From assembly GCA_905250115.1 (NCBI GenBank), contig CAJNOI010000088.1, forward strand, positions 236,398-300,397: a DNA stretch of 64,000 nucleotides, read 5' to 3'. Position 1 is the first letter of the stretch. Each line of letters starts with the position of its first letter. Positions 24,631-37,000 of the stretch are shown here, piece after piece. The notes under the pieces were generated by a model. It saw only the letters and a list, made by a program, of their open reading frames with translations, made no database searches and was not told where the DNA came from. This DNA comes from Adineta steineri (Eukaryota; Rotifera; Eurotatoria; Adinetida; Adinetidae). A program made the translations under genes and the position numbers.

Positions 24631-26443
24631 TTATGACACATGTCTATTATGAGTTAACTTAAAGCGTTTACGATTAGTTTTAATTTTTAACATCTTGTTA
24701 TCATTTTTGTCGAGATGAATTTGAATAGAATTACATTTGTTATCAATGTAAAATCTTTTTTGTTTTCTAATGAGCCATTTTGTTAATTCTGGAATTGAAT
24801 TTGACAAAGAATAAACATACTGGAATGTAACAGTAGGTATCTGTTCGATATATCTAAGAGTCAATTTTACATATTGAATATCTTGTATTTGAATTTTGAG
24901 ATGATCAATTCTACCAGATAGTTCGAAGCATATATCTTTGATCTGTGATTCGAACTCAGAGTTAATTGATATTCCAATTGTTCGAACGTTTAATGCATAT
25001 TGTAGAAAAATTGTAATCATTTCCAATAGCTGAATATAATATTGACTTGTGAGAAAGTAGATTTCATTCAATTGTGAAAGATTAATGAACTTCGATAAAC
25101 GGGCAACTGAATCGAACGGTATGAATTGATTATTGATGTCTATTGCAAGCTTTGTTGTGTTTTGAAAAAGACGATAATCTGGCAGTTCATTCTAAAAAAG
25201 AAAAAATCATTATATACACATTTCTCTGTATCTTATTATATCATAATAAACATTTTATATTTACCATAGATATCCACGATAAATTAATTCGTAAATTCCA
25301 GTCATTGCTTCTCTTCAATGCATTGTCACTTCTTCTCGTCGTAGCCGAATATGATACTGCATTACTGCTCAATTTATTAGGAAATATTTCTGTTGAAAAT
25401 ATAGATGATTGAAGCGTAAGAATTGAACCCCAATTGTCATGTCTATATATAGCGGTGACAAACCAATGCTTCTCTTCGAGCCAGAATGATGTACAAAACG
25501 GAGTCAAAATAGATTCAAGATTTAGGTTGTTATCACACATAAAAGAAATATCAAAATCAAATTTTTGAAGTAATGGTAATTTTTCACCGATAAAATGTTC
25601 CTGTTCCCATTGAGAGAAACGTTTTCCAAAATCATATGATTGAATCGCTTTAGTTGTAAGTTTAAGATGAATAAGAGATGGAAAAAACGATAGTAAAAAT
25701 TCAATTTTATCGATTGATATGGAAATATAGTTGAAAGAAAATGAAGTCAATTGATAATATGAGGTTCTTTGTACAATTTGATTGATACTTTGGATATTAA
25801 ATTCATTCATTCCAAAAATTCGAAGATTCGATAACTGATGAAGAATATTAAACAAATTTTCGTCCGTACATGTTCGGATTCTTAATTCTTGTATTGTACA
25901 TGGATTTGGCCACAATATTTGATCGATTATTTTTCTATCAACAACAAGGGTCAATTTATGAAGACTCGGTATTGCAACCATCGCTGAAAGTAGGACAATA
26001 GAATCATTAGTTAGAATTTTTATTTTATTCATTTTCAACGATAATGATGTAAGAGTGGACGTTGTGATGAGGACATGCATGATTGTCTGCAGATCATATT
26101 CTTCAACATCGCCAATCGACAATGAACGAAGTCGAGTCATTTGACAAATAAAGGTACAACGCAAAAATAATTGAATTGCATTATTTTTCGATCTGTAGAG
26201 AGAATTTTTTAAAGAAAGTACAACGATATTTTCTGGTTTTAAAACTCGACACAGTCGTCGAATATCAGCGATAGGTGAATCATATGTAAACTTAATCGAT
26301 AAACTATTGTAATTATGAGCAATTGTATAAAATCGTCTGCAGACATGACCAAATGAAAATAGAATATCTTTTGCATCGAGTAAATCAAGCATACGATAGA
26401 TAAGTTCCACAGGAAGTGTCTGAAAAGGCGAAGTCGATTCCAT
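24631..26443 (-). CDS. F-box protein with LRR-like repeats
   Basis: Two exons on the minus strand: 25265-26443 and 24631-25191, with a 73-nt intron in phase 0, giving 579 aa. The N-terminal F-box at about residues 8-48 (FQTLPVELIYRMLDLLDAKD, then a Cys-Arg-Arg-Phe end) binds SKP1 in SCF ubiquitin ligases. The rest is rich in regularly spaced Leu/Ile (LRSLSIGDVEEYDLQTIMHV, LTSLSLKMNKIKIL, IQELRIRTC, LRIFGMNEFNI, LTSFSFNYISI), consistent with degenerate leucine-rich repeats that would select substrates. Large families of such F-box proteins occur in rotifers. I start at the ATG at 26443; an in-frame extension upstream to 26503 would add a hydrophobic leader not expected of an F-box protein. Confidence 0.82.
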
Positions 26444-26503
26444 CGATATCTTTAGAGAAATAATAAAGAAATATGTGTATAAAATTCTTTGAAATATAAA
26501 CAA

Positions 26504-26745
26504 AAAGTAAAATGTAATGTTTTGTAATACTTATGAAACATATTACACGTATACTTTCCCCGAATGAATTGTTTACCGTTGATAATTATAGAAAGAAAGA
26601 GAACAAAATATGAGTCATCCTAGAGAATTACTCAACATTCAGAAATAACTACGATGTTAGTATAATGGAATGAAGTCAAAGAAAACCAATGTATTACATT
26701 CTTCTAACATTCAGAGATGTTTCAAACGGCGATTGATAATGACAA
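26504..26745. other. Upstream flank of the F-box gene
   Basis: Short AT-rich spacer, probably promoter DNA; nothing specific is visible. Confidence 0.3.
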
Positions 26746-26871
26746 CTTATATTTTATAAAAAGTTTTAATTAAAAGATTCTTTTTCTTATGTAAAATAGA
26801 ATCATATTGCAAAAAATAAATTTTATATAGAGACGAGGATCTTCTTAAAATATACACTTGTACGAAAAAAA
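26746..26871. repeat. Dispersed ~125-bp direct repeat, copy 1
   Basis: This AT-rich block (begins CTTATATTTTATAAAAAG, includes TTTTATATAGAGACGAG, ends in an A run) recurs at 43990-44114 in the same orientation with most positions matching. It abuts telomere-like hairpin (f). It has no coding capacity. Confidence 0.75.
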
Positions 26872-26935
26872 GATGTGGGTTTGTCGGTGGGTATGGTTGT
26901 CTCTACTCTTAAGTGACACCTACACCCATCCTCAA
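26872..26935. repeat. Telomere-like hairpin (f)
   Basis: Left arm GATGTGGGTTTGTCGGTGGG and right arm GTGACACCTACACCCATCC; the minus-strand reading of the right arm is GGATGGGTGTAGGTGTCAC. The loop is about 25 nt. It sits between the dispersed 125-bp repeat and the porin-like fragment. Confidence 0.6.
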
Positions 26936-26940
26936 CAAAT

Positions 26941-27095
26941 ATTGGTTTTGATGCTGCTAGTCCAATTCTTAATGGAGCTATTGTTTTAGGACATCAAGGT
27001 TTGTTAGCTGGTTATCAATATGTTTTTATAGTACGACTAAAGGAGCATTAACAAATACATTAGAAAAATTTAAATTAGTCATAGTTCTAATAAAC
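26941..27095 (+). pseudogene. VDAC/porin-like gene fragment
   Basis: Conceptual translation gives FDAASPILNGAIVLGHQG, then LLAGYQY and, after a frameshift near 27025, FYSTTKGALTNTLEKFKLV. This matches the beta-strands of mitochondrial VDAC around its conserved LGYxGWLAGYQ segment. The frameshift, absent flanking exons and abrupt 5' edge at a hairpin show that it is a broken fragment. A decayed or transposed exon is the simplest reading. Confidence 0.55.
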
Positions 27096-27140
27096 GGCAG
27101 TATTTGGCTTATGATAGACTTGATCATTTTTTTATTTTAG

Positions 27141-27477
27141 CTTTATTATGAAGCTGATCCGCAAGAGGAATGTATCTGTTTATTAATTGTATTTAGTCAT
27201 TTTGGCGATGAAAATGTTCAACATCAAACACTTGAATATATACATGGCATGAAGTCTTGAGATTTTTTATTTTTGGAATATAATGCTACATGATTTTATT
27301 ATAGGATGGGTTTTTATAAACGTGAAATACGTGTTCAATTCTTTTAGCATTTACCAAGCCAATTTATTATAAAAGAGAGAGTTGAAGAAGTTCGAGTAAG
27401 ATTTTAATTATTAAATAAACTTAATACTTTGTTTTCATTTATTTATTTTTAGAAATTTTATGTTGATCATCCAAATT
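27141..27477 (+). pseudogene. Remnant of an intron-containing gene, unidentified
   Basis: Three exon-like stretches are separated by short AT-rich gaps ending in TAG: 27141-27260 (LYYEADPQEECICLLIVF), 27305-27393 (MGFYKREIRVQFF, a stop, HLPSQFIIKERVEEV) and 27453-27477 (KFYVDHPN, then stop). The pieces read like real protein, but stops interrupt them and no start was found. The phase-compatible gaps mean it decayed from an unprocessed gene, not a retrocopy. The first stretch faintly recalls the caspase region before the catalytic His, but I do not assign a family. Confidence 0.4.
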
Positions 27478-28700
27478 AATATTCGTCGACTTGTTCTTAA
27501 ACGAGAAGAATGTAGCATTAATGACTTTCTTAATATTTGAAAATAACGAATATCTCTTTTTCTTTCATTGTTAATTGTTATATCTTCTTTATTCATTCAG
27601 AAATGATTTCGGTGTTTTCCTTTTAAATAAATATCATAGTTATCTCTAAATAAACTACTAAAAAATAATGCTATACCATTCTGTAGAAGAAGATTCTTAA
27701 TTCTATTCAAATTATTCTACAAAAAAGAGTGAGATGAGAAAAGATCATTAACACTTATATCATACTCACAACATATTAGTTGATTGAAACTTTGATGATT
27801 GTATTTTTTAAATTATTAAATATTTAATAAAAGATATTGTATAAGTTTGAATTAATAATTACTCCCAAATCAATTAAAATAAAGTTTTTCTTTGTTTATT
27901 TATATTATTTTCGATTGAAATCTTTTTATTTTACTCTCTCAACCTTGTCTGATTACCATTGTATTCTTCCTAAACCTTCTCAATTATGTTGCTAAATATA
28001 GGTGTCATTAGTATTCGATTTTGAAAGAAGAATTCAATTCTCTTTACTCTAGCTCACGACATCATAATAATAAATATTAACTTTGATTTTTATCATCATT
28101 CAAGTGGAAGTAAAACAATGTATATATGAGTAGATGAATATACGATTTTTGGACGCAACATTATTCAAACTCATACTGAAAAATAATCGTATACTATTGG
28201 ACGAGGACTATTGTCGAATTAAGATTCTTCGTCATCACAAAAATTCTGTTCACAAATATTCGTGAAGAAATAATCAAATATTTTTACTTTATCAAATTAT
28301 AATGCTTTATAAATCCTATAGAACGGTAAGGTTTTAAAATAAGTTTATTACTTAACATACGTTACATCATCATTTGGATATTCTTATATCTATAACTTAC
28401 CAGTTTCTTTTTTTATTGTAACGCTAGATGATAAATATAGACATTTAGATATATTAATGAGTACGAATCAAGCAAATAATGACTAAGCAAAATACGTCAC
28501 TTCTCTACTCAAAAATATTGAAGAGAAATATCTAATTTTACTCCCCGATGATCACGTTGTTTGGACATGAGCAAAACGAAGGATAATTATATCTTTCGCT
28601 TAACGGATAAAAAAGTACACTGCAATGACGACGCTTTAAAAATATATCTATGTAAACAAAAGGTGATTGCTTTTCGTTCTGTGCGAACGAAAAAATACAC
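27478..28700. other. Intergenic, no features seen
   Basis: AT-rich DNA without convincing genes, RNA genes or repeats. Confidence 0.35.
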
Positions 28701-28714
28701 TTACCGATGATTTT

Positions 28715-28728
28715 ATGCGCATGCGCAT
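28715..28728. promoter_or_regulatory. NRF1-like palindrome
   Basis: ATGCGCATGCGCAT is a perfect 14-bp palindrome and contains TGCGCATGCGCA, the animal NRF1 consensus, in otherwise AT-rich DNA. It lies about 160 bp upstream of a TATA-like run and about 250 bp upstream of a tiny signal-peptide ORF. Binding is inferred from sequence only. Confidence 0.4.
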
Positions 28729-28877
28729 ATATGAGAACAAAAGATAATTATCTATCTCTTTCTAAATATAAACTTAAATCTGTTTTTCTTACTGTTAAAA
28801 ATAAACCAGCCTGCGTCATATTGTCTACGCATCTAAAAAAAACTATTTTTACTAAATAATTCCCTGCTTCACGCTCG

Positions 28878-28889
28878 ATATATATATAG
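28878..28889 (+). promoter_or_regulatory. TATA-box-like element
   Basis: ATATATATATAG lies 77-88 bp upstream of the ATG at 28966, at a plausible distance for a core promoter with a short 5' UTR. It may simply be an AT microsatellite. Confidence 0.3.
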
Positions 28890-28965
28890 CCGAAGTATAA
28901 CTGCATAATTATACAATATTAGTTTACTTATACAAAATATTCAACAACATTCCAAATCCATTAGC

Positions 28966-29040
28966 ATGGTAAAATATTTAATTGTCGATGTATGTATTAT
29001 TTTAATGGCGTCTGGCTTGGTTCTGGGTGTCGTACATTAA
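28966..29040 (+). CDS. Micro-ORF encoding a signal-peptide-like sequence
   Basis: ATG to TAA, 24 aa, with Lys then a long hydrophobic core (MVKYLIVDVCIILMASGLVL) and a GVVH end: a canonical signal-peptide profile. It could be exon 1 of a secreted-protein gene whose remaining exons are lost in, or replaced by, the satellite DNA that begins immediately downstream; several GT dinucleotides near its end could be donors. It could also be chance. Confidence 0.3.
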   Translation: MVKYLIVDVCIILMASGLVLGVVH

Positions 29041-29388
29041 CGTTGTCATTAATGATGTCACCTTCATTTATGTTAGACCTGGTGCAAGTTGAATATGCAC
29101 AAGCAATGCAATTGAAGAGAATCATGGTGGTCTTAGCTATTCACCTGTTCTGTTTAGGTCTTTTATGGTAGACCTGATACAAGCTGAATATGCGGAAGCA
29201 CTGTAGCTGAACAGATTCGTACAAATTAGCGTTATTACCAACGATGTCACCTTCATTAATATTAGACTTGATCAGAGTTGAATATGCGCAAGCATTGTAG
29301 TCGAACAGAATCGTAATGGTGTTAACAATTCTTCTGCTGTGTTTACGTCTTTTGTATTATTTTATTAAAGATTTGTTTTAAATTCTCA
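29041..29388. repeat. ~94-bp short satellite, left flank of main array
   Basis: Three tandem copies are anchored by GAATATGC at 29091, 29186 and 29280 (spacing 95 and 94). Each is preceded by a GACCTG/GACTTG-type segment. Copies 1 and 3 share GATGTCACCTTCATT just upstream and copy 2 does not, so there is an alternating two-unit pattern. It adjoins the diverged edge of the 91-bp array and may be a distant relative of it. Confidence 0.6.
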
Positions 29389-31051
29389 GGCATATTTGAA
29401 CTAATGTTTTGTTGCATAAAGTCAGTTATCATAGAGTTTTATGGATCAGACGATGTACTCAAAGTATACGGTGTAAGAATTACAATATGTAAATAGTATC
29501 ATTATTGCAATTAATCACTTCTAGTGCGTATCCATTTATCTAATCAACATATAGGCCGTGCTTGGATTTTCATAAAATATTTGAATGGAGTCTTAATTTA
29601 AAATATTCATTAACTGAACGTCTGAAAAAGTTTTTGAGAATTCAATATTCTTTTTTTTAAGTGAGAAAAATATGTGAACAGAATCGTCAGCTGAATCATT
29701 CTGTTCGCATGAAGCTATCAATCATAAGGCTATCTGTATATTTTCTTAAAACCCACATAATATTAGAAAATGTTTTTCTTAGAGCTATTCACTTGTTATG
29801 TGGCAGATACTAAGTTAGCATCAAGTCACTAGTCCTAACTGATAATCACAAAATATTCGATGAGAGGTTTTGTTAGACTTATTTGTTTGCTTTGTACTCA
29901 TCAACATTTTAATCGAGTTTAGTCTTTGCTTCGAATATAAAACTATACTTGAATAATTTCATAGTATAAATGATTCTCCTGTTGTATATTTTTCGGCGTT
30001 CTAAGTAAATCCACGCTGTTGTCTCTAGCTTATCAAAATATATGACTAGTTTCTTTATATGAACCGTTCATCTACCACACGTGTACCACTGTTCTGTCTG
30101 ATTCCATATCATTATTTGTAGCTCATCAAGGTATATGACTAGTTTCTTGATACGATCTATTCATCTATCGTATGAACGACAATCAAATAATCAATACGAA
30201 TCTCTTATTCGAGGCCAAAACGTAATCTAATAGAATTCTTCTGAGAGCTAATCAGCTATCTGCTATCTGTTACTCGCTTTGAGTTTCCAAATCTCTACTT
30301 CACTTGAGCGAAATATTTGAATTATAGCATGATGTGAATCATTCATTGTATGTGTGTTTAATGTACATAATACCATATTCTGATATACTGTATAGTGTGA
30401 GCAATACATTTTAATATATCCATTGTTCCTTTTATTCGTATTTCAAGTTATTTACAATATAATGATTGATTTAATACATATGGCAGTCGAGTGAGCAACA
30501 TAGGAGAGTCCGCATATTGTTTGCACTACTCATCTATGATGTTGTCGTGATAGAGAGGGTGAATTGCAAATATTAGCTTCAATTTAACTCAAATATCTGC
30601 ATACACATTTTCTATTGGTCATTCAATGATCATGTGTTGTTCAACTTTCTGATCAAACATAGCAGTCTATTTCAATCTCCATAAAATACGTTGATAATGT
30701 CCTAATGTGAATATTTCATTTATCGTGCGTTCATCAGTACTCAAATTTAATCTATTCTCTGTTCGAATTGTGCAAAATATTTCGAATGTTTTCATTTTAT
30801 AAACTACTCATTGCTCACGTGTTTCTGGATTACCTGAAAATCTCTCTTCACTACTTCTAACTAGTTTAAACTATTTGGATATGACTTTGTTATATCTATT
30901 TTATTAGTTCTGCCATCATCAAAAGCATGAAACTGCAAAAACTTTGATTCGACATAGCGGTTTAGTTGAACAGGCCCGTTGTTTAGATAGTACAATCACT
31001 ACGTATCGATCAATTATTGAATCGAATCCGTATATTTATTTTAACTGCAGC
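29389..31051. repeat. Diverged left edge of the 91-bp array
   Basis: The AAAATATTTT-like anchor recurs, much degraded, at 29389, 29482, 29574, 29667, 29757, 29850, 29941, 30035, 30128, 30217, 30310 and 30403, that is, every 89-94 bp. Between anchors, parts of the consensus (TATAAACTATTC, TTGTCTCT) can still be aligned. Anchors are less certain from 30403 to 30774. Divergence increases away from the core. Confidence 0.65.
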
Positions 31052-34000
31052 AAAATATTTTAAAAACCTGTTGTTATAAACTATTCTCTTTCGTCGCGAC
31101 GATGCACCATTGAATAAACCTTGTGTCTTTTCTAAATTCAACAAAATATTTTAAAAACCTCTTACTCTAAACCATTCTCTTTCGACGCGATGACGTGGCA
31201 ATGAACTAACAGAGCTTCTATTCTAAAACCCGCATAATATTTTAAAAAACTCTTCGTACAAACTATTCTGCTTACTCGTCACGCAATATCATTGTTTCAA
31301 GTTTGTCTCTATTCCAAGTTAAGTAAAATATTTTGAAAATTTCCTACTCTAAACTATTCCTTTTCATTGCGATGATTTATGATTTAATCAACATTATCTG
31401 TATTATAGTTTCAGCGAAATACTTTAAAAAGCTCTTCGTACAAACTATCCTCTTTCGTCGCGACGATGTATCACTAGTTCAGCATTGTCTCTATTTTAAA
31501 CTCAACAAAATATTTTGAAAGCCTCTTCGTATAAGCTATTCTCTTGCATCGCGATAATATGTCATTGAATCAACATTGTCTCTATTCTAAATGTCGGAAA
31601 ATATTTTAATAATCAATTCTAACAAACTATCCACATTCGTCGCGAGGAAATTTCATCGAATCAACGTTGTCTCTATTCTGCTCTGAGCAAAATATTTTAA
31701 AATCTGTTGTTACAGATTATTCTTTTTTGCCGACACGATGTATTATTAAATAAACATTGTTGCTGTTTGCAAGATCACCAAAATATTTGAAAGCTCTTTT
31801 ACTCCAAACCATTCCGTTTCGTTGCGTTGATGTATCATTTAATCAACATTGTCCTTATTCTAAATTCAGCAAAATATTTTAAAAATACCTTCTTATAAAC
31901 TATACTCTTTCGTCGCGACGATGTGTCCCTGACTAAACATTGTCTCTATTTTTAGTTCAGCAAAATATTTTAAAAGTACCTTCTTATAAACTATTCCCTT
32001 TCGTCGCAACCATATATGGTTGTATCACTGTTGTCTCTATTCGGAAATCACTAAAATAATTTAAATCTCTCGTAAACTCAATTGTTCTCTTTCGTCGAGA
32101 CGATGTATCATTAAATTATTATTGTCTCTGTTCTAACCGGAGCAAAGTATTTTAAAATGTATTGTTACAAACTATTCTATTTCGTCGCGACGACGTATCA
32201 TTCAATCACTATTATCTTTATTCTAAATACAGCAAAATATTCTAAAAACCCGTTGTTATAAATTGTTCTCTTTTGTCACGACGATATATGACTAAATCAT
32301 CGCTCTCTCTATCGGGAAATCAGCAAAATATTCGAAAAATCTCTTGGTCTCAACCATTCTCCTGAGTCGTGACAATGCATTATTGACTCGACATAGTCTC
32401 TATTTTTGGTTCGGCAAAGTATTTTAAAAACATCTTGATGTAAACTAGTCGGTTTCGTCAACATCAAGTATTATTGACTCACCGTTGTCACTATTCTCGA
32501 TCCAACGAAATATTGGAAAAGTCTCTTATTATAAATTATTCTCTTTCGACGGGACGATATATGAGTGAATCATCGCTGTCTCTATTGGGATATGAGGAAA
32601 ATATTCTAAAGATTCAGTGTTATCAACTGTTCCATTTCGTCGCGACGGCGTATCAGTAAATCCACATTGTTTCTCTTTTGAAACCTGCAAGATACTTTAA
32701 AAATCTGTTAGTATAAACCATTCTGTTAAGTCGTGACGATGGATCGTTGACTAGGCGTTGTCTCTATTTTAGGTTCAGCAAAATATTTTAAGAATTTTTT
32801 GGTATAAATTAGTCACTTTCATCGTAATCAAGTATTATTGACTCACGCTTGTCACTATTCTCGATTCAACGAAATATTATAAAAGTCGCTTGGTATCAAC
32901 TATTCTATATCGCTGCGATAATATATGAGTGAACCACCATTGTCTTTAACGGAAAATGAGCAAAATATTATAAAAATCTCTTGGTATAAAATATTCCCTT
33001 TCGTCGCGACGGTGCATCATTTGGATCAAGATTACCTTTATACAAAATGCAGCCAAATATTTGAAAGCCCCCTTAATATAAACAATTCTCTTTCGTCGCG
33101 ACGATGCATCAGTAAATGATCAGTATTTCTATTTTAAATTTTGCATAATATTTGAAAAATCTCTTGGTATAAACTATTCGGTTTCGTCGCAACGATGTAG
33201 CAGTAAGTCACTCTTTTATATAATCTTGATTGAGTAAAATATTGTAAAAATCGGTTGTTGCTAACTGTTCTATTTCGTCGCGACGACGTATCAGTGAATC
33301 AACATTGTTTCTTTTTTGAAATTAGCAAGATATTTTAAACATCTTTTAGTATAAACCATTCTGTTAAGTCGTCACAATGCATCATTGACTCGACATTGTC
33401 TCTATTTTCGGTTCCGCAAAGTATTTTAAAAACGCCTTGATGTAAACTAGTCTCTTTCGTCGTCATCAAGTATTATTGACTCACCGTTGTCACTATTCTC
33501 GATTCAACGAAATATTATAAAAATCTCTTTTTATAAACTATTCTCTTTTGTCGCGACGATGTATGATTGTATCACCGTTGTCTCTAATGGGAAATGAGCA
33601 AAATATTATAAAAATCTCTTGGTATAAAATATTCCCTTTCGTCGCGATGATGCATCATTTAGATCAAGATTACGTTTATATCAAATTCAGCCAAATATTT
33701 GAAAACCCCCTTAATATAAACAATTCTCTTTCCTCGTGACGATGCATCAGTGAATCACCGCCGTCTCTACTGTAGAATGAGCGAAATATTTTTAAAATCT
33801 CTTGGTATAAACTATTCCATTTCGTCGCAACGATGTAGCAGTAAATCGCTCTTTGATCTAATCTTAACTGAGCAAAATATTCTAAAAATCCAGTGTTATC
33901 AACTGTTCCATTTCGTCGCGACGACGTATCAGTGAATCAACATTGCCTCTCTTTTGAAATCAGCAACATACTTTAAACATCTTTTAGTATAAACCATTCT

Positions 34001-37000
34001 GTTAAGTCGTGACAATGCATCATTGACTCGACATTGTCTCTATTTTACGCTAAGCAAAATATTTTAAGAATCGCTTAATTTAAACTAGTCTCTTTCGTCG
34101 TAACCATGTATTAAGGGCTCACGGTTGTGTACATTCTCAATGCAACGAAATATTATAAAAATGTCTTGCTATAGAGTACTCTATTTCCTCGCGATGACAT
34201 ATGATTGTGTCAGCGTTGTCTCTAATGGGAAATGAGCCGAATATTTTAAAAATCTCTTGGTATGAACTATTCTTATTCCTCCTAATGGTACGCCATTGAC
34301 TTAGCAGTGTGTCTATTTTGAAAATAACAATATATTTTAAAAACCTGTTGATCTAAACTATTCTTTTCTGTCGCGACGATGTATTACTAAATCAGCATTG
34401 TTCGTGTTCGTAACATCAGCAAAATATTTGAAAAATCCTTTGATATAAACTATTCTGTTTCGTCGCGATAGAGTGGCATTGAAACAACATGTCCTGTATT
34501 CCAAAGTCAGCAAAATATTTTAAAAATCCCTTCTTAGAAACTATTCTCTTTCGTCGCGATAATGTACTATTAAGCGAACATTTTCCGTATTCAGCATTCA
34601 TCAAAATATTTGAAAAATTTCTTAGTATAAATTATTCTCTTTCGTCGAGCTGGTGTTCCATTGAACCCACGTTGATTTTATTCTAAATTCCTCAAAATAT
34701 TTGAAAAATTCTCTGGTACAAGCTATTCCCATCCGTCGCGATGATGTGTGATTTACTACACGCTGTCTCTACTCTAAATTAATCAAAATATTTTAAACAT
34801 CTCTTACTCTACACCATTCTCTTTCGTCGGAACGATGTAAGATCGAATGTACATTGTCCCTATTCAAAACTTAACAAGATATTTGAAAAATCCCTTGATA
34901 TAAACTGTTCTACTTCCTCCTACCGATACGATATTGAGACAGCAATGTGCCTACTTTTAAAACAACAATATATTTTGAAAACCTGTTAATCTAAACTATT
35001 CTCTTTCGTCGCGACAATGTACCATTACACAAACATTTTCACTATTCTGAATTTATTCGAATATTTGAACAATCCCTTGATATGAACTATTCACTCTCGT
35101 CGAGATAGTAAACTATTCAACGAATATTGTCTCTAATCTATATTCCCCAAGATATTTTGAAAATCCCGTGGTATAAATTATTCCACTTCGTCACGGCGAT
35201 GTGTCGTTCTCTAAAAACTGTCTCTATTCTAAAAACAACGCTATATTTTAAAATCCTGTTAGTTTAAACCATTTTCTTTCGTCGTAACCATATAGTATTG
35301 AATGTATATTGTCCGTATTTGAAATGTAACAACATATTTGATACTCCTCTTAGTGTAAACTATTCGCTTTCGTCACGAAGTTGTATCATTGCGTTTACAT
35401 TACCTTTGCTTCAAGCTCTGCACAATATTTTAAAAATGTCCTACTCTACACTATTCCCTTTCGTCGCGGCGATATATAATTGTGTCATCGTTCTCTCAAT
35501 TCGGAAATTATCAAAATATTTTAACAAACTCTTGTTTCTAACTATTCTGTTTCGTCGTGACGATGTTTTACTAAATCACCAGTATCTCTCATTTGTATTC
35601 TCCAAAATATTTTAAATATCTCATCCTATAAACTGTTCTATTTCGCTCTAATGATATATCAGTGGATAACCGCTATCCCTATCCATATATGAGCGAAATA
35701 TCCTGAAAACCTCTTCCTCTAAACTATTCTCTTTCTTCGTAACGATGTATTATTGACTGTATATTGTCCGTATTCGAAATGTAACAAGATATTTGAAAAT
35801 CCTCTTAGTGTAAACTATTCACTTTCGTCACGAAGTTGTATCACTGCATCTACATCGCCTTTATTTTAAGTTGCGGAAAATATTTTAAAAATGTCTTACT
35901 CTAAACTATTCTCTTTCGTAACGGAGATATATAATGGTATTATCGTTGTCTTTATCTGCAAATGAGCAAAATATTTTAAAAATCTCTTACTCTAAATTGT
36001 TCTCTTGCGTCGCGATATTGTATGCTTGATTCCAGAATGCCTTTGTGCTAAGTTAAGTAAAATATCTTAAAAATTTCTTGTTCTACACTGTTCTATTACC
36101 TCGCGACAATACATGTTTGTCTCATCCTTGTCTCTATTGAAAAATCACCAAAACATTCGAAAAATCTCGTCCAAGAAACTGTTCTATTTCGTCCTAAACA
36201 TGTATCATTAAATCACTATCGTCTCTATTCGAACCTGAAGAAAATATTTGAAAATCTGTTGTTACAAACAATTCGCTTTCGCCGCGACGATGTAATATTC
36301 AATCAGCACTGTTCCTACGATGAATTCACCAAAATATTTTGAAAATCTCTTACTCTAAAGTATTCTCTTTCATCGTAACGATGTGCTATTGAATTGACAT
36401 TGTCTCTATGCGGACTTTAGCAAGATACCTGGAAAATATCTTACTCTAAACTATTCGCTTTGGTCATGGCGATATATAATTGTACTATCGTTGTCTCTAT
36501 CTGCAAATGAGCAAAATATTTGAAAAATCTCTTACTCTAAATTGTTCTCTTATGGTGCGATGTTGTATGCCTGAATCCAGATTGCCTTTGTTCTAACTTA
36601 AGAAAGATATCTTAACAATCTTTTGTTCTAAACTATTCTCGTACCTCCCGAAAATATATGTATGTCCCATTGTTGTCTCTATTCGAAAATCAGCACAATA
36701 ATTGAATCATCTCGTCCAGTTAACTGTTCTCTTTCGTTCTAACGATGTATCATCAAATCACTACCGTCTTTTGTTCTAACCTGTGCAGAATATTTGAAAA
36801 TCTGTTGTTACAAACTATTCTCTTTCGCCGCGACGCTATATCATGCAATCAATATTGATCCCATGATGAATTCACTAAAATACTTTAGAAATCTTTTACT
36901 CTAAACTATTCTATTTCGTCGCCATCAAATCTCACTGAGTAAACTTTCGTCTCTATTATAGATACAGCAAAATATTTGAAAATCCTCTTACTCTGAAGTA

